The notes under the pieces were generated by a model. The model saw only the letters and a program-made list of their open reading frames with translations. It ran no database searches and was not told the DNA's origin. Below, one piece after another: positions 26,261 through 35,364 of a stretch of 64,000 nucleotides of DNA. The position numbers and the translations under genes were made by a program. Position 1 is the stretch's first letter; each line of letters opens with the position of its first letter. Source of the stretch: JAODBQ01 sp047602055 (GTDB taxonomy: Bacteria > Actinomycetota > Acidimicrobiia > Acidimicrobiales > Ilumatobacteraceae); the NCBI GenBank assembly GCA_047602055.1, contig JASGIG010000001.1, positions 3,472,001 through 3,536,000 on the forward strand, written 5' to 3'.

Positions 26261-27600
26261 CCAACGCCCACGGCCCGGTCGAGGTCGTCGAGCGATCGGA
26301 CGCTGACGGCCTGGTCGACACAACGGGCGTAGCGCTCCATCTCGCCGCGACCGAGCGTCCACGCGCCGCGTGGCTCCGGCGAGATCCACGTCGTCGACGA
26401 GCTGCGCCGGGTGATCCGTTCGACGATCTCGAACGCCGGGTCGTGGCCGTTGCAGCGACCGTCGCCGAGGATCATCACGTGGGTCGACGGGTGGACGAGG
26501 TAGCTCCACCTCGTCCACCACTGGCGCAGGGCCGCACCGGGATCGGACGCGGCGCCGACGTCGACGAGGGCCAGTACGTTGCCGATCGCCACGACGGGGT
26601 CGGCGACGCGCAGCGCCCGGTCGAGCGCCACGGCCGAGTCGATGAACCCGAACGCGCGCATCGAGCCCTGCATCGTCCGCATGCGGTGGACGAGGTGCAG
26701 CACGAGTCGGGCGGTGCCGCGCACCGACATGCTGAGGTCGACGAGGACGAGCAGCCGTGCGCTGTCGTCGCGCCGACCGGCACGGCGTACGGCGATCGGC
26801 ACGCCGTTGCTGGTCACCGAGGCGCGCAGGGTGCGACGGAGGTCGACGGTGCCGCGCGTCGACCGGGCGCGGCGCCACGACGACGCCCCGTCGAGCCGGC
26901 GATCGAGGGCGCGGACGGCGCGGTCGAGACGCAGGCGCTCGGTGGTGGCGAGCGCGTCGACGACGGTCGTCACCGGCCGGGCGGCGACGACAGCGGCAGA
27001 CGTTGCGACCCGGCGGCGTTCGGCGGCGGCGGCGAGTGCCGCACGGGCGAGCTCCAGCGAGGCGCCGGGGGGAGCTTCCGGCAGCTGCACCGTGGCCCGG
27101 TCGCGCATCGACGCCCCCGTGGCGTCGTCGCGCGGCGGTGCGGGGGCGAACTCGCCGGTGCCGGCGACGTCCTGATCGCCATCGGGCGCGACCCGGGCCG
27201 GTGACGACATCCTCGACGGGGGCGCAGCGCGGTCGGCTGTCGCCGAGCCACCGGCGGCCGACGCCTCGACGGCGGCCGCCTCGTCGGTGTGGATGCGTGC
27301 CGCGTCCCACGTGTCGGCGTCGAGGGCGATGGCGCCGCGCGCCGCAGGTTCGGCGGCGTCGGCGGCGGCGTCGATCAGCTCGACGTCACGGCCGTCGAAC
27401 CACTCGTCGAACAGCGCCCGGAAGCGGTCCGGGTCGGTGGCCGACCAGGCGATCGTCAGCGTCACCGCAGCGCGGACGGCCGAGCGGTCGGCGAGGTCGA
27501 CGAGGGCCAGCGCCCGGGCCGCATCGACGAGCTCGGCCGACCCCACGTCGCCGCCGTGTCGCCGCAGCAGCGCGGCGAACCCGCACAGCGCGTCGATCAT
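26251..27600 (-). CDS. VWA (CoxE-like) domain protein (449 aa)
   Basis: The N-terminal 100 residues are helical (FRALFDEWFDGRD), followed by a low-complexity Ala/Asp-rich middle. The C-terminal von Willebrand A domain has LLVLVDLSMSVRGTARL (MIDAS-like DxSxS), VMILGDGRCNGHDPAFEIV and EPRGAWTLGRGEMERYARCV. CoxE-like proteins act with MoxR AAA ATPases as metal-enzyme maturation or chaperone pairs. Here the MoxR gene is directly upstream (ATGA overlap) and a metal alcohol dehydrogenase precedes that, making the dehydrogenase the likely client. Confidence 0.87.
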   Translation of the reverse strand: MIDALCGFAALLRRHGGDVGSAELVDAARALALVDLADRSAVRAAVTLTIAWSATDPDRFRALFDEWFDGRDVELIDAAADAAEPAARGAIALDADTWDAARIHTDEAAAVEASAAGGSATADRAAPPSRMSSPARVAPDGDQDVAGTGEFAPAPPRDDATGASMRDRATVQLPEAPPGASLELARAALAAAAERRRVATSAAVVAARPVTTVVDALATTERLRLDRAVRALDRRLDGASSWRRARSTRGTVDLRRTLRASVTSNGVPIAVRRAGRRDDSARLLVLVDLSMSVRGTARLVLHLVHRMRTMQGSMRAFGFIDSAVALDRALRVADPVVAIGNVLALVDVGAASDPGAALRQWWTRWSYLVHPSTHVMILGDGRCNGHDPAFEIVERITRRSSSTTWISPEPRGAWTLGRGEMERYARCVDQAVSVRSLDDLDRAVGVGQP

Positions 27601-28520
27601 CGGCTGTGGTCGGGAGCGATCTCGGCCAGCGCCGGCATCCGGTCCCGGCTGCGCTTGACGATCGTCAGCAACGTCTGGTCGATGGTCTCGGCGTCGAGGC
27701 GTGCCGCGTTCAGCAGCATGAGGGCCTGTGCCCAGTCGAGGCCCTCGGAGACGCCCGGCGGTTGCTCGAGGCCGAGCCGTCGGAGGCGCCCGAGCGCGTC
27801 GACCACAGCGTCGAGGAGGGTGGCGGAGATCCCCGGAACGGCAGCCTCGATGATCTGCGCCTCCCGATCCGGGTCGGGATACGTCAGCCCGACGCGCAGG
27901 CACCGCCGCCGGACGGCGTCGGCGAGCTCACGCGTCTCGTTGGAGGTGATGAACACCCACGGGTCCGACGTCGCCGTGACCGTCCCGAGCTCGGGGATCG
28001 TGACCTGCCGCTCGTCCAACGCCTCCAAGAGCAGCGCGTCCAGCGCGTCGTCGGCGCGATCGAGCTCGTCGACCAGCAGCACCACGGGCGATGGCGCACG
28101 CAGCGCTGCCAGCAACGGCCGCTCCAGCAGGAACTCGGTGCTGAACAGCGCCGCCGTCGAGCGGTTGACGTCGCCATCGGCCCCGTCCGCCCGGGCGCGG
28201 GCCGCGAGGAGCTGAGCGGCGAGCAACTGGCGCCCGTAGTCCCACTCGTACAGCGCCTGCTGCGCGTCGAGGCCCTCGTGGCACTGCAGGCGCACCAGCC
28301 GGCGCCCGCTGGCCGCGGCGACGGCCCGGGCCAGCGACGTCTTGCCGACCCCCGGTGGCCCTTCCAGCAACAGCGGGCGACGCAAGCCGATCGCGACGTG
28401 GACGGCGGCGGCGATCGAGCCGTCGGCGAGGTAGCCGACCGCGGCCAGCGCGGCGGCAACCGCCCGCGGATCGCGGCCGAGTGATGTCGCCGCGCCGTCG
28501 GGCGCCGGCCGGATCGTCAC
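27597..28520 (-). CDS. MoxR-family AAA+ ATPase (307 aa)
   Basis: The GTG at 28520 overlaps the dehydrogenase stop. Walker A is LLEGPPGVGKTSLARAVA, Walker B VVLLVDELDRAD, and sensor 1 VFITSNETRELADAVRRRCL. The CHEGLDAQQALYEWDYGRQL segment is diagnostic of the MoxR/CoxD group. It is coupled to the VWA gene. Expected to remodel or load a cofactor into the neighbouring dehydrogenase. Confidence 0.93.
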   Translation of the reverse strand: MTIRPAPDGAATSLGRDPRAVAAALAAVGYLADGSIAAAVHVAIGLRRPLLLEGPPGVGKTSLARAVAAASGRRLVRLQCHEGLDAQQALYEWDYGRQLLAAQLLAARARADGADGDVNRSTAALFSTEFLLERPLLAALRAPSPVVLLVDELDRADDALDALLLEALDERQVTIPELGTVTATSDPWVFITSNETRELADAVRRRCLRVGLTYPDPDREAQIIEAAVPGISATLLDAVVDALGRLRRLGLEQPPGVSEGLDWAQALMLLNAARLDAETIDQTLLTIVKRSRDRMPALAEIAPDHSR

Positions 28521-29768
28521 CGGCGCGCGCCGACGAGCGAGTCCTCCACCAGCGCCCGCATCGACGCCGGCGTCATCAGCCTGGGGTTGGTCGCGGTGCA
28601 CACGTCGCCCATCGCGTGCGTCGTGACCTGGTCGAGATCGTCGGCGCCGGCCGACACCGGCGGGAAGCCGTTCAGGCCGACGCGGCTCTTGGTGTAGTCC
28701 GGAAGCGTGGTGAAGCTCTGGGGGATGCCGACGTCGTCGGCGAGGCGGTTGACCGCGGCGACCGCGAGGTCCGCGGCGGCGACGTCGGTCAGGCCACGCA
28801 CGTCGCAACCCATCGCCGCCGCCATGCGGGCGAAGCGCGGATAGCAGGCAGCCACGTTGTGCTCCCACACCCTGGAGATGGCGATGCCGTTGCCCATCCC
28901 GTGATGGGTGTCGAACCGCGCCGACACGGCATGGGAGACCGAGTGGGTGATGTCGAGCCCGGCTGAGTTGAACGCCACACCGGCGATGTACTGCGCATAC
29001 ATTATCTGCTCTCGCGCTACCGGGTCGTAGCCGTTGCCGACCGCTGTCGGCAACCAGCGGAACGTCGAGCTCGATGGCGTGCAGCGCCGGACCCCACGAC
29101 GGGACGGCGTCGAGGATCGACACGTACGCACCGGCCGCGTGGGCAAGGACGTCGAACCCGCAGAACGCGGTGAGATCCGCCGGCATGGGCATGAACAGCA
29201 CCGGGTCGTCGATGCACATCGACGGCGCGATCTCGTGGGCGAAGCTGGCGAACTTGTGGTTCTGGGGCCCGGTCGTGGTGTCGGTGACGACGAACGCGAA
29301 GCTGGTCTCCGACCCAGTCCCGGCCGTCGTCGACACGGCGATGTGCGGCGGCAGCACCGGGTTGTCCAGCGTCAGCGGACCCTTGAAGTCGTTGATCGTG
29401 CGGCCGTCGTGCGCGGCCACCACCCGTGTCGCCTTGGTGCAGTCGTGGCTCGACCCGCCCCCCAGCGAGATGAAGCCGTCGCATCCGGCGTCGACGTACG
29501 CGACGTGGGCATCCATCACGTTGTGGTCCTTCGGGTTCGACTCCACCTTGTCGAAGACCTCGACGCTGACGCCGGCCGCCTCGACGATGCCACGCACCTC
29601 GTCGACGATCCCGGTCCCGCGCAGCCCGGTCGTCATCAGCAGCACCCGGCGCATGCCCAGCTGCGCCGCGGACACCCCGATCATCTCGTGCGCACCCGGG
29701 CCGAGCAAAGCTGCAGGCGTCGGGTGGATGTTCTTGATCGGGAAGAGCTGCAAGCGACCGATGTCCAT
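28517..29768 (-). CDS. Iron-type alcohol dehydrogenase (methanol/NDMA-dependent group), frameshift near 29055
   Basis: The N-terminal NAD-binding half has GCDGFISLGGGSSHDCTKAT and STTAGTGSETSFAFVVTD. The C-terminal metal domain has HSVSHAVSARFDTHHGMGNG with the expected His ligands. After HAIELD the sequence changes frame. Dropping one G at about 29058 gives FRWLPTAVGNGYDPVAREQI and a 416-aa protein, normal for type III alcohol dehydrogenases. The N-terminus MDIGRLQLFPIKNIHPTP resembles nicotinoprotein (NDMA-dependent) methanol dehydrogenases of actinobacteria. It is the first gene of the MoxR-VWA operon. Confidence 0.82.
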
Positions 29769-30082
29769 GCCGTCACGGTAGAACAGGGATCAGAATAAGA
29801 GCTATTCCTGTGACAGTGAGACGATCCGAGACGACGATGGCAACCGGTACGACGGACCCACGCATCGAGCTCGCGCACGTGCTGTGCGACGAGGGGGCGT
29901 CACTCACGCCTGCCAGAACGGCCTTGAGGTCGCTAACTCGGGACGTCCGCCCTGTGCTCTTGGTTCGCGGTTGAAAGTCCAGCGACTCGGCGTGGTCGCA
30001 CCATGAACAGCTCTGTGCCAATGAGCGAGCACCTCGCGACCAGGTGATCAGCGCATGACCCGATTCTCGTCGATGCAAACTC
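29769..30082. other. Non-coding gap before the insertion-sequence island
   Basis: No gene, tRNA or clear repeat is seen in these 314 bp. The first 60 bp must hold the promoter of the alcohol dehydrogenase operon (AT-richer AATAGCTCTTATTCTGATCC on the minus strand). The rest has ordinary composition and no convincing reading frame. Confidence 0.5.
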
Positions 30083-30205
30083 TGGCCATCTCCCCGTTGG
30101 CCGGACGGGGTTTATGCTGCTTGATTATACTGTGTTTCCCACTCGATTGGTGGGATATAGCCGAGACTTCCGTGAAGTCTTTTCGTGTTATACCAGTTGA
30201 TCCAG
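30083..30205 (-). mobile_element. Remnant of an inverted IS3 copy (right end)
   Basis: This is the reverse complement of about 123 bp at the right end of the 1258-bp IS3 (32806-32928), starting with its terminal TGGCCATCTCCCCGTTGG and including the 3' end of orfB. The rest of that copy is missing. Its left end may be the fragment at 32986-33040, with the IS3-like element between. Confidence 0.85.
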
Positions 30206-30290
30206 TGGTTTGCGTCTGACTTCGCCGCGGAGGATGGATCGCGAAATGACCCAAGGCTGGTTGTCTCCTCGATCACGTTGAGAGGAGCAG

Positions 30291-30617
30291 TTGATGACCG
30301 AGGCGAGGACGCGGAGGCAGCCGAAGAGGTTGTCGGCGGAGACGAAGTGGGAGATCTTCTTGCAGGTGACCGCGGGCGAGATCTCCCAGGCCGACGCGGC
30401 GCGCAAGTGGCAGGTCGACGTGTCGACCGTGATCGGGATCCGGCGCACCGTCAAGGACGCGGCGTTGGCTGCGCTGGCCCGCCAGCCTGGCCGGCCGGTC
30501 AAGGAACGGAACTGGGAGCTCGACGCGGCGCGGACCGAGATCGCGGCGTTGACCGAGGCGATCAAGGCGCAAGCGATCGAGTTGGCGGTGATCCGGGGAA
30601 AGTCCGGTTGGGGCTGA
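30291..30617 (+). CDS. IS3-like OrfA (108 aa, DNA-binding)
   Basis: A helix-turn-helix segment (GEISQADAARKWQVDVSTVI) precedes a Leu-rich coiled coil (LDAARTEIAALTEAIKAQAI). This layout is standard for IS3-family OrfA, which binds the terminal repeats. It ends IRGKSGWG just after the slippery site, so most ribosomes make OrfA and some shift to make OrfAB. Confidence 0.85.
   Translation: MMTEARTRRQPKRLSAETKWEIFLQVTAGEISQADAARKWQVDVSTVIGIRRTVKDAALAALARQPGRPVKERNWELDAARTEIAALTEAIKAQAIELAVIRGKSGWG
30596..30602 (+). promoter_or_regulatory. Programmed -1 frameshift heptamer GGGAAAG
   Basis: In the OrfA frame the codons read G-GGA-AAG, the X-XXY-YYZ arrangement needed for simultaneous -1 slippage. 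The -1 frame is that of OrfB, and the OrfA stop lies 12 bases further on. CCGGT/ACCGG arms (30605-30622) could form the stimulatory hairpin. Confidence 0.75.
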
Positions 30618-31705
30618 CCGGCGCGCTCCCGGCGAGAGTCCCCGCCGATGTCAAGGAGCTGGTCCTCAAGACTGTCGACGACGCTGTCGCCGGCGGGTTC
30701 GCCCACAGCTGGGTGTGCTCGTTGTGGCAGGTGTCCGACGACCGTGTCCACCGCTGGCGGGCCCGCCGCCGCGATGTCGGCACGCTCGCCGACCGGGCGC
30801 CCGGAGGCCATCCGGCGCATGGGATCCTGCCCGCCGAGATCGACGCGATCCTGGAGATCGTCGAGCGGTGGGGGCCCATCGACCGGTCGCACCGCAAGCT
30901 CGCCCACCGCGGCTCCTACGAGGGTCTGGTGTGGGTCGCCCCGTCGACGTTCCGGCGTGTCCTGGCCGCTCACGGGCTCGTGGTGCCTCAGCTGCCGCCG
31001 CGGACCCGCAGCGAGAAGAAGCCGTGGCCGGAGTGGCTGGTGTGGGAACCGAACCGGATCTGGATCTACGACGCCACCCACTTCAGCCGCGCCAGGCGGG
31101 TCGTGTTCGCGATCGTCGACATGGTCAGCCGACGGTGGATCGACACGCTCGTGTCTGTCGAGGAGACCGCCACCCAAGTGCAAGTGATCTTCGAGCACGC
31201 CGTCGAGGCCGAAGGACTGCTCGACTTGCTCACCGACGCGCGTCTCGACCTGGCCGTCGATAACCCGAACCGGCCGATCCTGCTCGCCGTGTCCGACAAC
31301 GGCCCGCCGATGGCCTCGCGCGACACCCGGGCGTTCATGACGCTGCTGGCCATCGCGCAGCATCGCGGGCGGCCCCACACCCCGACGGACCAGGCCTGGA
31401 TCGAGAGCTTCTTCGGGCACATCAAGGGCGAGTGGCCCCACCTCGAAGACATCGTCGATCCTGTCGTGCTCGAGGTCGAGCTGGCCCGTGTGCGGATCGA
31501 GTACAACAGCGTGAGACTGCACGAAGCGATCGGCTACGTCACCCCCGACGACGAGCACTACGGCCGAGGACAAGCCATCCGTGAGGCCCGCCGGCAAGGC
31601 CTCCAACGAGCCCGACAAGAACGGCTCGAACACCACCGCCGGCACAACCACCCGAACCCCGAGGAGACCCTGACCATCCCCCCGTTGGGCGGACACCTCG
31701 TATAG
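30608..31705 (+). CDS. IS3-like OrfB transposase (DDE integrase domain)
   Basis: The catalytic triad is seen in IWIYDATHFSRARR (D), LLAVSDNGPPMAS (D) and DQAWIESFFGHIKGEW (E). There is no good start codon. TTG 30608 is in frame, but production by -1 frameshifting from OrfA is more likely. The last ten residues come from inserted IS3 DNA. Excising that element restores NPEETP and a TGA stop, so the original tail was only slightly different and the enzyme may still work. Confidence 0.85.
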   Translation: MGLTGALPARVPADVKELVLKTVDDAVAGGFAHSWVCSLWQVSDDRVHRWRARRRDVGTLADRAPGGHPAHGILPAEIDAILEIVERWGPIDRSHRKLAHRGSYEGLVWVAPSTFRRVLAAHGLVVPQLPPRTRSEKKPWPEWLVWEPNRIWIYDATHFSRARRVVFAIVDMVSRRWIDTLVSVEETATQVQVIFEHAVEAEGLLDLLTDARLDLAVDNPNRPILLAVSDNGPPMASRDTRAFMTLLAIAQHRGRPHTPTDQAWIESFFGHIKGEWPHLEDIVDPVVLEVELARVRIEYNSVRLHEAIGYVTPDDEHYGRGQAIREARRQGLQRARQERLEHHRRHNHPNPEETLTIPPLGGHLV

Positions 31706-31715
31706 GAGGAAGTCC

Positions 31716-32024
31716 ATGTCCAACAAGAAGCGGTCGCCGGGTCGTCCGGCGAAGTATCCGCCTGAGTTCCAGCGGGACGCGGTTGCGATGGTGCTCGATG
31801 AGCAGCGTTCGATCGCGGATGTTGCTCGTTCGCTCTTGGTGAACGAGGGCACGTTGGGGAACTGGGTCGCGAAGGCGCGCCGTGAACGCGCCCAGGGGAC
31901 CGAGTTGAACGCCGACGAACGCGTCGAGTTGGCGGAGTTGCGCGGTGAGGTCACGCAGTTGCGGATGGAGCGTGATCTGCTCAAACGATCGATGGCCTTC
32001 TGGGTGAAGGAGTTGATGCTGTGA
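31716..32024 (+). CDS. IS3 OrfA, copy 1 (102 aa)
   Basis: HTH protein (PPEFQRDAVAMVLDEQRSIA) with C-terminal Leu zipper (LAELRGEVTQLRMERDLLKR) typical of the IS3/IS911 group. A ribosome binding site TAGGAGG lies eight bases upstream. The stop overlaps the OrfB start (GTGA). Confidence 0.9.
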   Translation: MSNKKRSPGRPAKYPPEFQRDAVAMVLDEQRSIADVARSLLVNEGTLGNWVAKARRERAQGTELNADERVELAELRGEVTQLRMERDLLKRSMAFWVKELML

Positions 32025-32899
32025 CTCGCTATCGCTGCGTCGACGACCAGAAGGCAGCCGGGTTCCCGGTCACCGCGGCGTGCGAGGCGGCTGGCGTGTC
32101 CACGTCGGGGTTCTACGACTGGCGCACACGTGAGGCTGGCGCACCGACGGACCGTCAGGTCGCCGAGGCCGAGCTCGTCTCGTTGATGGCCGAGATCTTC
32201 GACGCCTCCGACGGCAACTACGGCGTCCCGCGGATGCTGCGCGAGCTGCGCCGCGCCGGTCTCGCGGTCAACCACAAGCGGGTGCGTCGGCTGATGCGCC
32301 GCCATGGGATGGCGGGCAGGTTCCGGCGGCGACGCTGCCAGACCACGTTCCCGGGCCCGGACGGCTACGTGATCCCGGACCTCGTCGAGCGCGGCTTCGC
32401 GCCCGGCGCCCCGGACCGGGCGTGGTGCCAGGACATCACCTACATCGCCACCGGCGAGGGCTGGCTCTACCTGGCGTCGGTCCTCGATCTGGGCAGCCGG
32501 CGGCTGGTCGGCTACTCGATGGCCGACCACATGCGCACCGAGCTCGTCACCGACGCCCTGTCGATGGCCGTCGCTGCCAGAGGCGGCGTGAGCGGGGTGA
32601 TCGCGCACGCGGATCGTGGGTCGCAGTACACGTCGAACGACTACCTCTCGTTCTGCGCCGACAACAGGCTGCGCCCCTCGGTCGGACGGACCGGGGTGTG
32701 CTGGGACAACGCCGTCGCCGAGTCATTCTGGGAATCGCTGAAACGTGAATGCGTCCAAGGACGAGTGTTCGCGACCCGCGCCGACGCCCGCAGAACGATC
32801 TTCCGCTGGATCAACTGGTATAACACGAAAAGACTTCACGGAAGTCTCGGCTATATCCCACCAATCGAGTGGGAAACACAGTATAATCAAGCAGCATAA
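32021..32899 (+). CDS. IS3 OrfB transposase, copy 1 (292 aa)
   Basis: It has the HTH_21 segment (GNYGVPRMLRELRRAGLAVN) and the rve integrase core with DRAWCQDITYI (D), IAHADRGSQYTSNDY (D) and DNAVAESFWESLKREC (E). The catalytic triad is intact and full length is preserved. It is identical in sequence to the copy at 35361, so the element moved recently. Confidence 0.93.
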   Translation: MTRYRCVDDQKAAGFPVTAACEAAGVSTSGFYDWRTREAGAPTDRQVAEAELVSLMAEIFDASDGNYGVPRMLRELRRAGLAVNHKRVRRLMRRHGMAGRFRRRRCQTTFPGPDGYVIPDLVERGFAPGAPDRAWCQDITYIATGEGWLYLASVLDLGSRRLVGYSMADHMRTELVTDALSMAVAARGGVSGVIAHADRGSQYTSNDYLSFCADNRLRPSVGRTGVCWDNAVAESFWESLKRECVQGRVFATRADARRTIFRWINWYNTKRLHGSLGYIPPIEWETQYNQAA

Positions 32900-32985
32900 A
32901 CCCCGTCCGGCCAACGGGGAGATGGCCACCCCATGAGTTGGATCATTTCCAACCCGTTCTCCGCGGCAAAGTCAGAAACGCCTCA

Positions 32986-33073
32986 TGTTGGACATGGACT
33001 TCCTCCTATACGAGGTGTCCGCCCAACGGGGGGATGGTCAGACTTCCTCCTATACGAGGTGTCCGCCCAACGG
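32986..33073 (-). mobile_element. Two inverted IS3 left-end remnants in tandem
   Basis: 32986-33040 is the reverse complement of the first 55 bp of the IS3 element, ending in its terminal GATGGTCA. 33041-33073 starts another partial copy of the same end, whose last 19 bases (34526-34544) lie beyond the IS256 element inserted into it. Confidence 0.85.
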
Positions 33074-34525
33074 GAGGATGTCCCGCTTGTTGTTGAAGTG
33101 GGGTGGTGATCCGGTTGTTGCTCAGGCAACGGCTTGATCGTAGTTGGCGGGTGTGACGGGGTTGATGGTGTGGCCGATCAGCTCGACGAGGTTGGTCATT
33201 TGGGTGTGGCCGCGGACGCGTCGGAACGAGCGTTGGGCTTCGATCATCCCGGTCGCGATCCAGCGTTTCTTCATGTCGCCGTCGCGCCAGTGCTTCACGC
33301 GGCCGGTGACGACCCGGACGGTAGAGATCATCGACTCGATGCAGTTCGTGTTCGTCAACGACCGCCGAAGCGCACCGGTGACACCGAGTCGAGCGACGGT
33401 GAACATCTCCTCGAGCCCTTCGAGCAGCGACCCGGCCGCGTCGGGGTGATCGCTCTTCAACTGTGCGGCGAGCCGGCGTGCGTCACGCAGCCCGGCGTCG
33501 GTGTCGGCGTTCGCGAAGATCCCGGCAAGCCGCTTGTCCATCGCCTTACGGCGAGCCACGGGCAAGTACTCGGTCACGTTCCTGCGCTTGTGGAGGGTGC
33601 AGCGTTGCACGAGCGCCTTGGTGCCGAACACCTTGGCGACCGCCGAGCGCAACGCCTTCGACCCGTCCAACACGGCGAGGATCCCGTGCTCGAAGCGCAG
33701 GCCTCGGTCGACGAGATCGGCGAGCAGATCGGTGACGACGACCTTGTTCTCGGTGTCACCCAGCCGCAACCCGACCGGCACCTTCGTCCCGTCGGCGGTG
33801 ATGATCAGGGCGACGACGATCATCTCGCCGGCGATATTCAGCCCGTCGATCATCACCACCGCTGTCTCCAACGCGGACAGGTCCGCTTCAAGCAGCTCGG
33901 CGACTGCGGCGGTCGTCGCGGCGACGAAGCGGCGTGACACCGCCGACTTCGACACCGCCGTCCCAACCTGGCCGACCGGTTCAGCGACCAGCTCATGACG
34001 TCGCGTGGCGACACCGGCGAGCATCCGCTCGACAACGACCTGACGCAACAGATCCTCACTGGCGAACGTCGCCCACGTGTCCAGCTCGACCTCGCCGCCG
34101 TCGACGTAACGGCCACGCGGTCGCTCCACGCTGATCTTGCGGGCACCGAGCACAACCTGACCCTTGGTCGTGCCGTGCCAGTTCCCGACCCGCTCGTCGA
34201 GCTTGGCGTGCTTCGCGCCGACGATCCCAGCGAGCTCGGCGTCGAGCATCTGGCGCATCACCACCAGACCCGCCGCAGTCGACAACGCGAGCAGCCCTTC
34301 TCTCATCGCCACGGCGACATCGGCCATCGCAACGGTTGCTTCCAACGGCAGACCAGCCAACTCGCCAGCCGCCTGCGGGGTCGTGATCTTCACGACCGGT
34401 ACCTTCTTGGACACGGTGATCCCTCCTCCTTCGGAGCGTCTTGGTAGGACCCCCGAACGATGCCAGCAACGGCACCGCCCGGGGAGGGATCACCACCTCA
34501 CTTCAACAGAACCCGGGACAACCTC
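33074..34525 (-). mobile_element. IS256-family element, copy 1 (1452 bp)
   Basis: The termini GAGGATGTCCCG and, inverted, GAGGTTGTCCCG belong to imperfect repeats of about 40 bp ending in GGTGGTGATCC. The 8-bp duplication CCCAACGG flanks it (33066-33073 and 34526-34533). The target was an inverted IS3 end. Confidence 0.92.
33122..34414 (-). CDS. IS256-family (mutator) transposase, copy 1 (430 aa)
   Basis: Full-length mutator transposase. The DDE residues are in ETAVVMIDGLNIAGEM (D), HGILAVLDGSKALRSAV (D) and TNTNCIESMISTVR (E). CTLHKRRNVTEYLP is the conserved C/H region. It is closely related to the protein at 38987 but with many substitutions, so the two elements are separate lineages rather than a recent duplication. 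Confidence 0.93.
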   Translation of the reverse strand: MSKKVPVVKITTPQAAGELAGLPLEATVAMADVAVAMREGLLALSTAAGLVVMRQMLDAELAGIVGAKHAKLDERVGNWHGTTKGQVVLGARKISVERPRGRYVDGGEVELDTWATFASEDLLRQVVVERMLAGVATRRHELVAEPVGQVGTAVSKSAVSRRFVAATTAAVAELLEADLSALETAVVMIDGLNIAGEMIVVALIITADGTKVPVGLRLGDTENKVVVTDLLADLVDRGLRFEHGILAVLDGSKALRSAVAKVFGTKALVQRCTLHKRRNVTEYLPVARRKAMDKRLAGIFANADTDAGLRDARRLAAQLKSDHPDAAGSLLEGLEEMFTVARLGVTGALRRSLTNTNCIESMISTVRVVTGRVKHWRDGDMKKRWIATGMIEAQRSFRRVRGHTQMTNLVELIGHTINPVTPANYDQAVA

Positions 34526-34571
34526 CCCAACGGGGGGATGGTCAGTTAGGGCTTGCGCGGATAGGTGGTTG

Positions 34572-34948
34572 TCAGCGGCAGAAGTGGTCGCGGTAGGTGA
34601 GCAGTTTGCCGGTGATCAAGATGACGGTGGCGAGGCTGAGTGCGGCGTTGCGGTGATGGTGTCGCTGGTCGGTGGAGCGTCGCAGTTGGCCGTAGTTCGA
34701 CCACCAGCTGTTGGTGGCTTCGACGATCCAGCGCAGGCCGAGCGTGAGCCGGTGCGGCGCTCCTTTCGGGGGTTTGGTCCCGCGGCGTTGAACGTCGAGT
34801 TCGGTCAGGCCGAGCGCGGCGAGTCGTTCCCGCACGATCGGGTAGTCGTAGCCGCGATCGAGGTGCAAGGTGTCAATGTCGACGAGGAGGCCGTTGGCGG
34901 CGACTTCGTTGAGTGTGCCGATCAGCATGCTGTCAACGGCCAACTTGT
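34572..34948 (-). pseudogene. IS5-type transposase, C-terminal part
   Basis: It reads from KLAVDSMLIGTLNEVA to KLLTYRDHFCR and contains the second and third catalytic regions (IDTLHLDRGYDYP and LRWIVEATNSWW). It is cut at its 5' side by the IS21 element. The ORF seen across the junction is not a natural protein. Confidence 0.85.
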
Positions 34949-35055
34949 TGTCCTCGCGTGTGGCCGTCGGCGGTCCTCGCTGGTGGCCATCGAAAGTCCT
35001 CGCGTCTATGTGACCATCCCCCCGTTGGGCGGACACCTCGTATAGGAGGAAGTCC

Positions 35056-35364
35056 ATGTCCAACAAGAAGCGGTCGCCGGGTCGTCCGGCGAAGTATCCG
35101 CCTGAGTTCCAGCGGGACGCGGTTGCGATGGTGCTCGATGAGCAGCGTTCGATCGCGGATGTTGCTCGTTCGCTCTTGGTGAACGAGGGCACGTTGGGGA
35201 ACTGGGTCGCGAAGGCGCGCCGTGAACGCGCCCAGGGGACCGAGTTGAACGCCGACGAACGCGTCGAGTTGGCGGAGTTGCGCGGTGAGGTCACGCAGTT
35301 GCGGATGGAGCGTGATCTGCTCAAACGATCGATGGCCTTCTGGGTGAAGGAGTTGATGCTGTGA
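35056..35364 (+). CDS. IS3 OrfA, copy 2 (102 aa)
   Basis: Identical in sequence to the protein at 31716: HTH plus Leu zipper, same ribosome binding site, and the same GTGA overlap with OrfB. Confidence 0.9.
   Translation: MSNKKRSPGRPAKYPPEFQRDAVAMVLDEQRSIADVARSLLVNEGTLGNWVAKARRERAQGTELNADERVELAELRGEVTQLRMERDLLKRSMAFWVKELML

Larger units (their letters stand above)
31671..32928 (+). mobile_element. IS3-family element, copy 1 (1258 bp)
   Basis: The ends TGACCATCCCCCCGTTGGG and the reverse complement of CCAACGGGGAGATGGCCA match at 21 of 24 positions. CCC flanks both sides as a 3-bp target duplication. It appears identical to the copy at 35011-36268. It is inserted at the last codons of the IS3-like OrfB. 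Confidence 0.9.
30215..32976 (+). mobile_element. IS3-like element (about 1.5 kb), interrupted by IS3 copy 1
   Basis: Ends are inferred from inverted repeats: TCTGACTTCGCCGCGGAG at 30215 and its counterpart at 32959-32976 (reverse complement TCTGACTTTGCCGCGGAG). Removing the nested 1258-bp IS3 and its CCC duplication leaves about 1.5 kb. It encodes orfA and orfB joined by a -1 frameshift signal. Confidence 0.75.

Noticed and set aside
30185..31705. One 506-aa protein from an ATG at 30185
   Set aside because: Its first 140 residues come from an IS3 remnant and the shifted frame of OrfA. The real product starts with OrfA and shifts frame at 30596.
32986..33073. CRISPR-like direct repeat (TATACGAGGTGTCCGCCC twice)
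   Set aside because: Both copies are inverted left ends of the IS3 element, not a repeat-spacer array.
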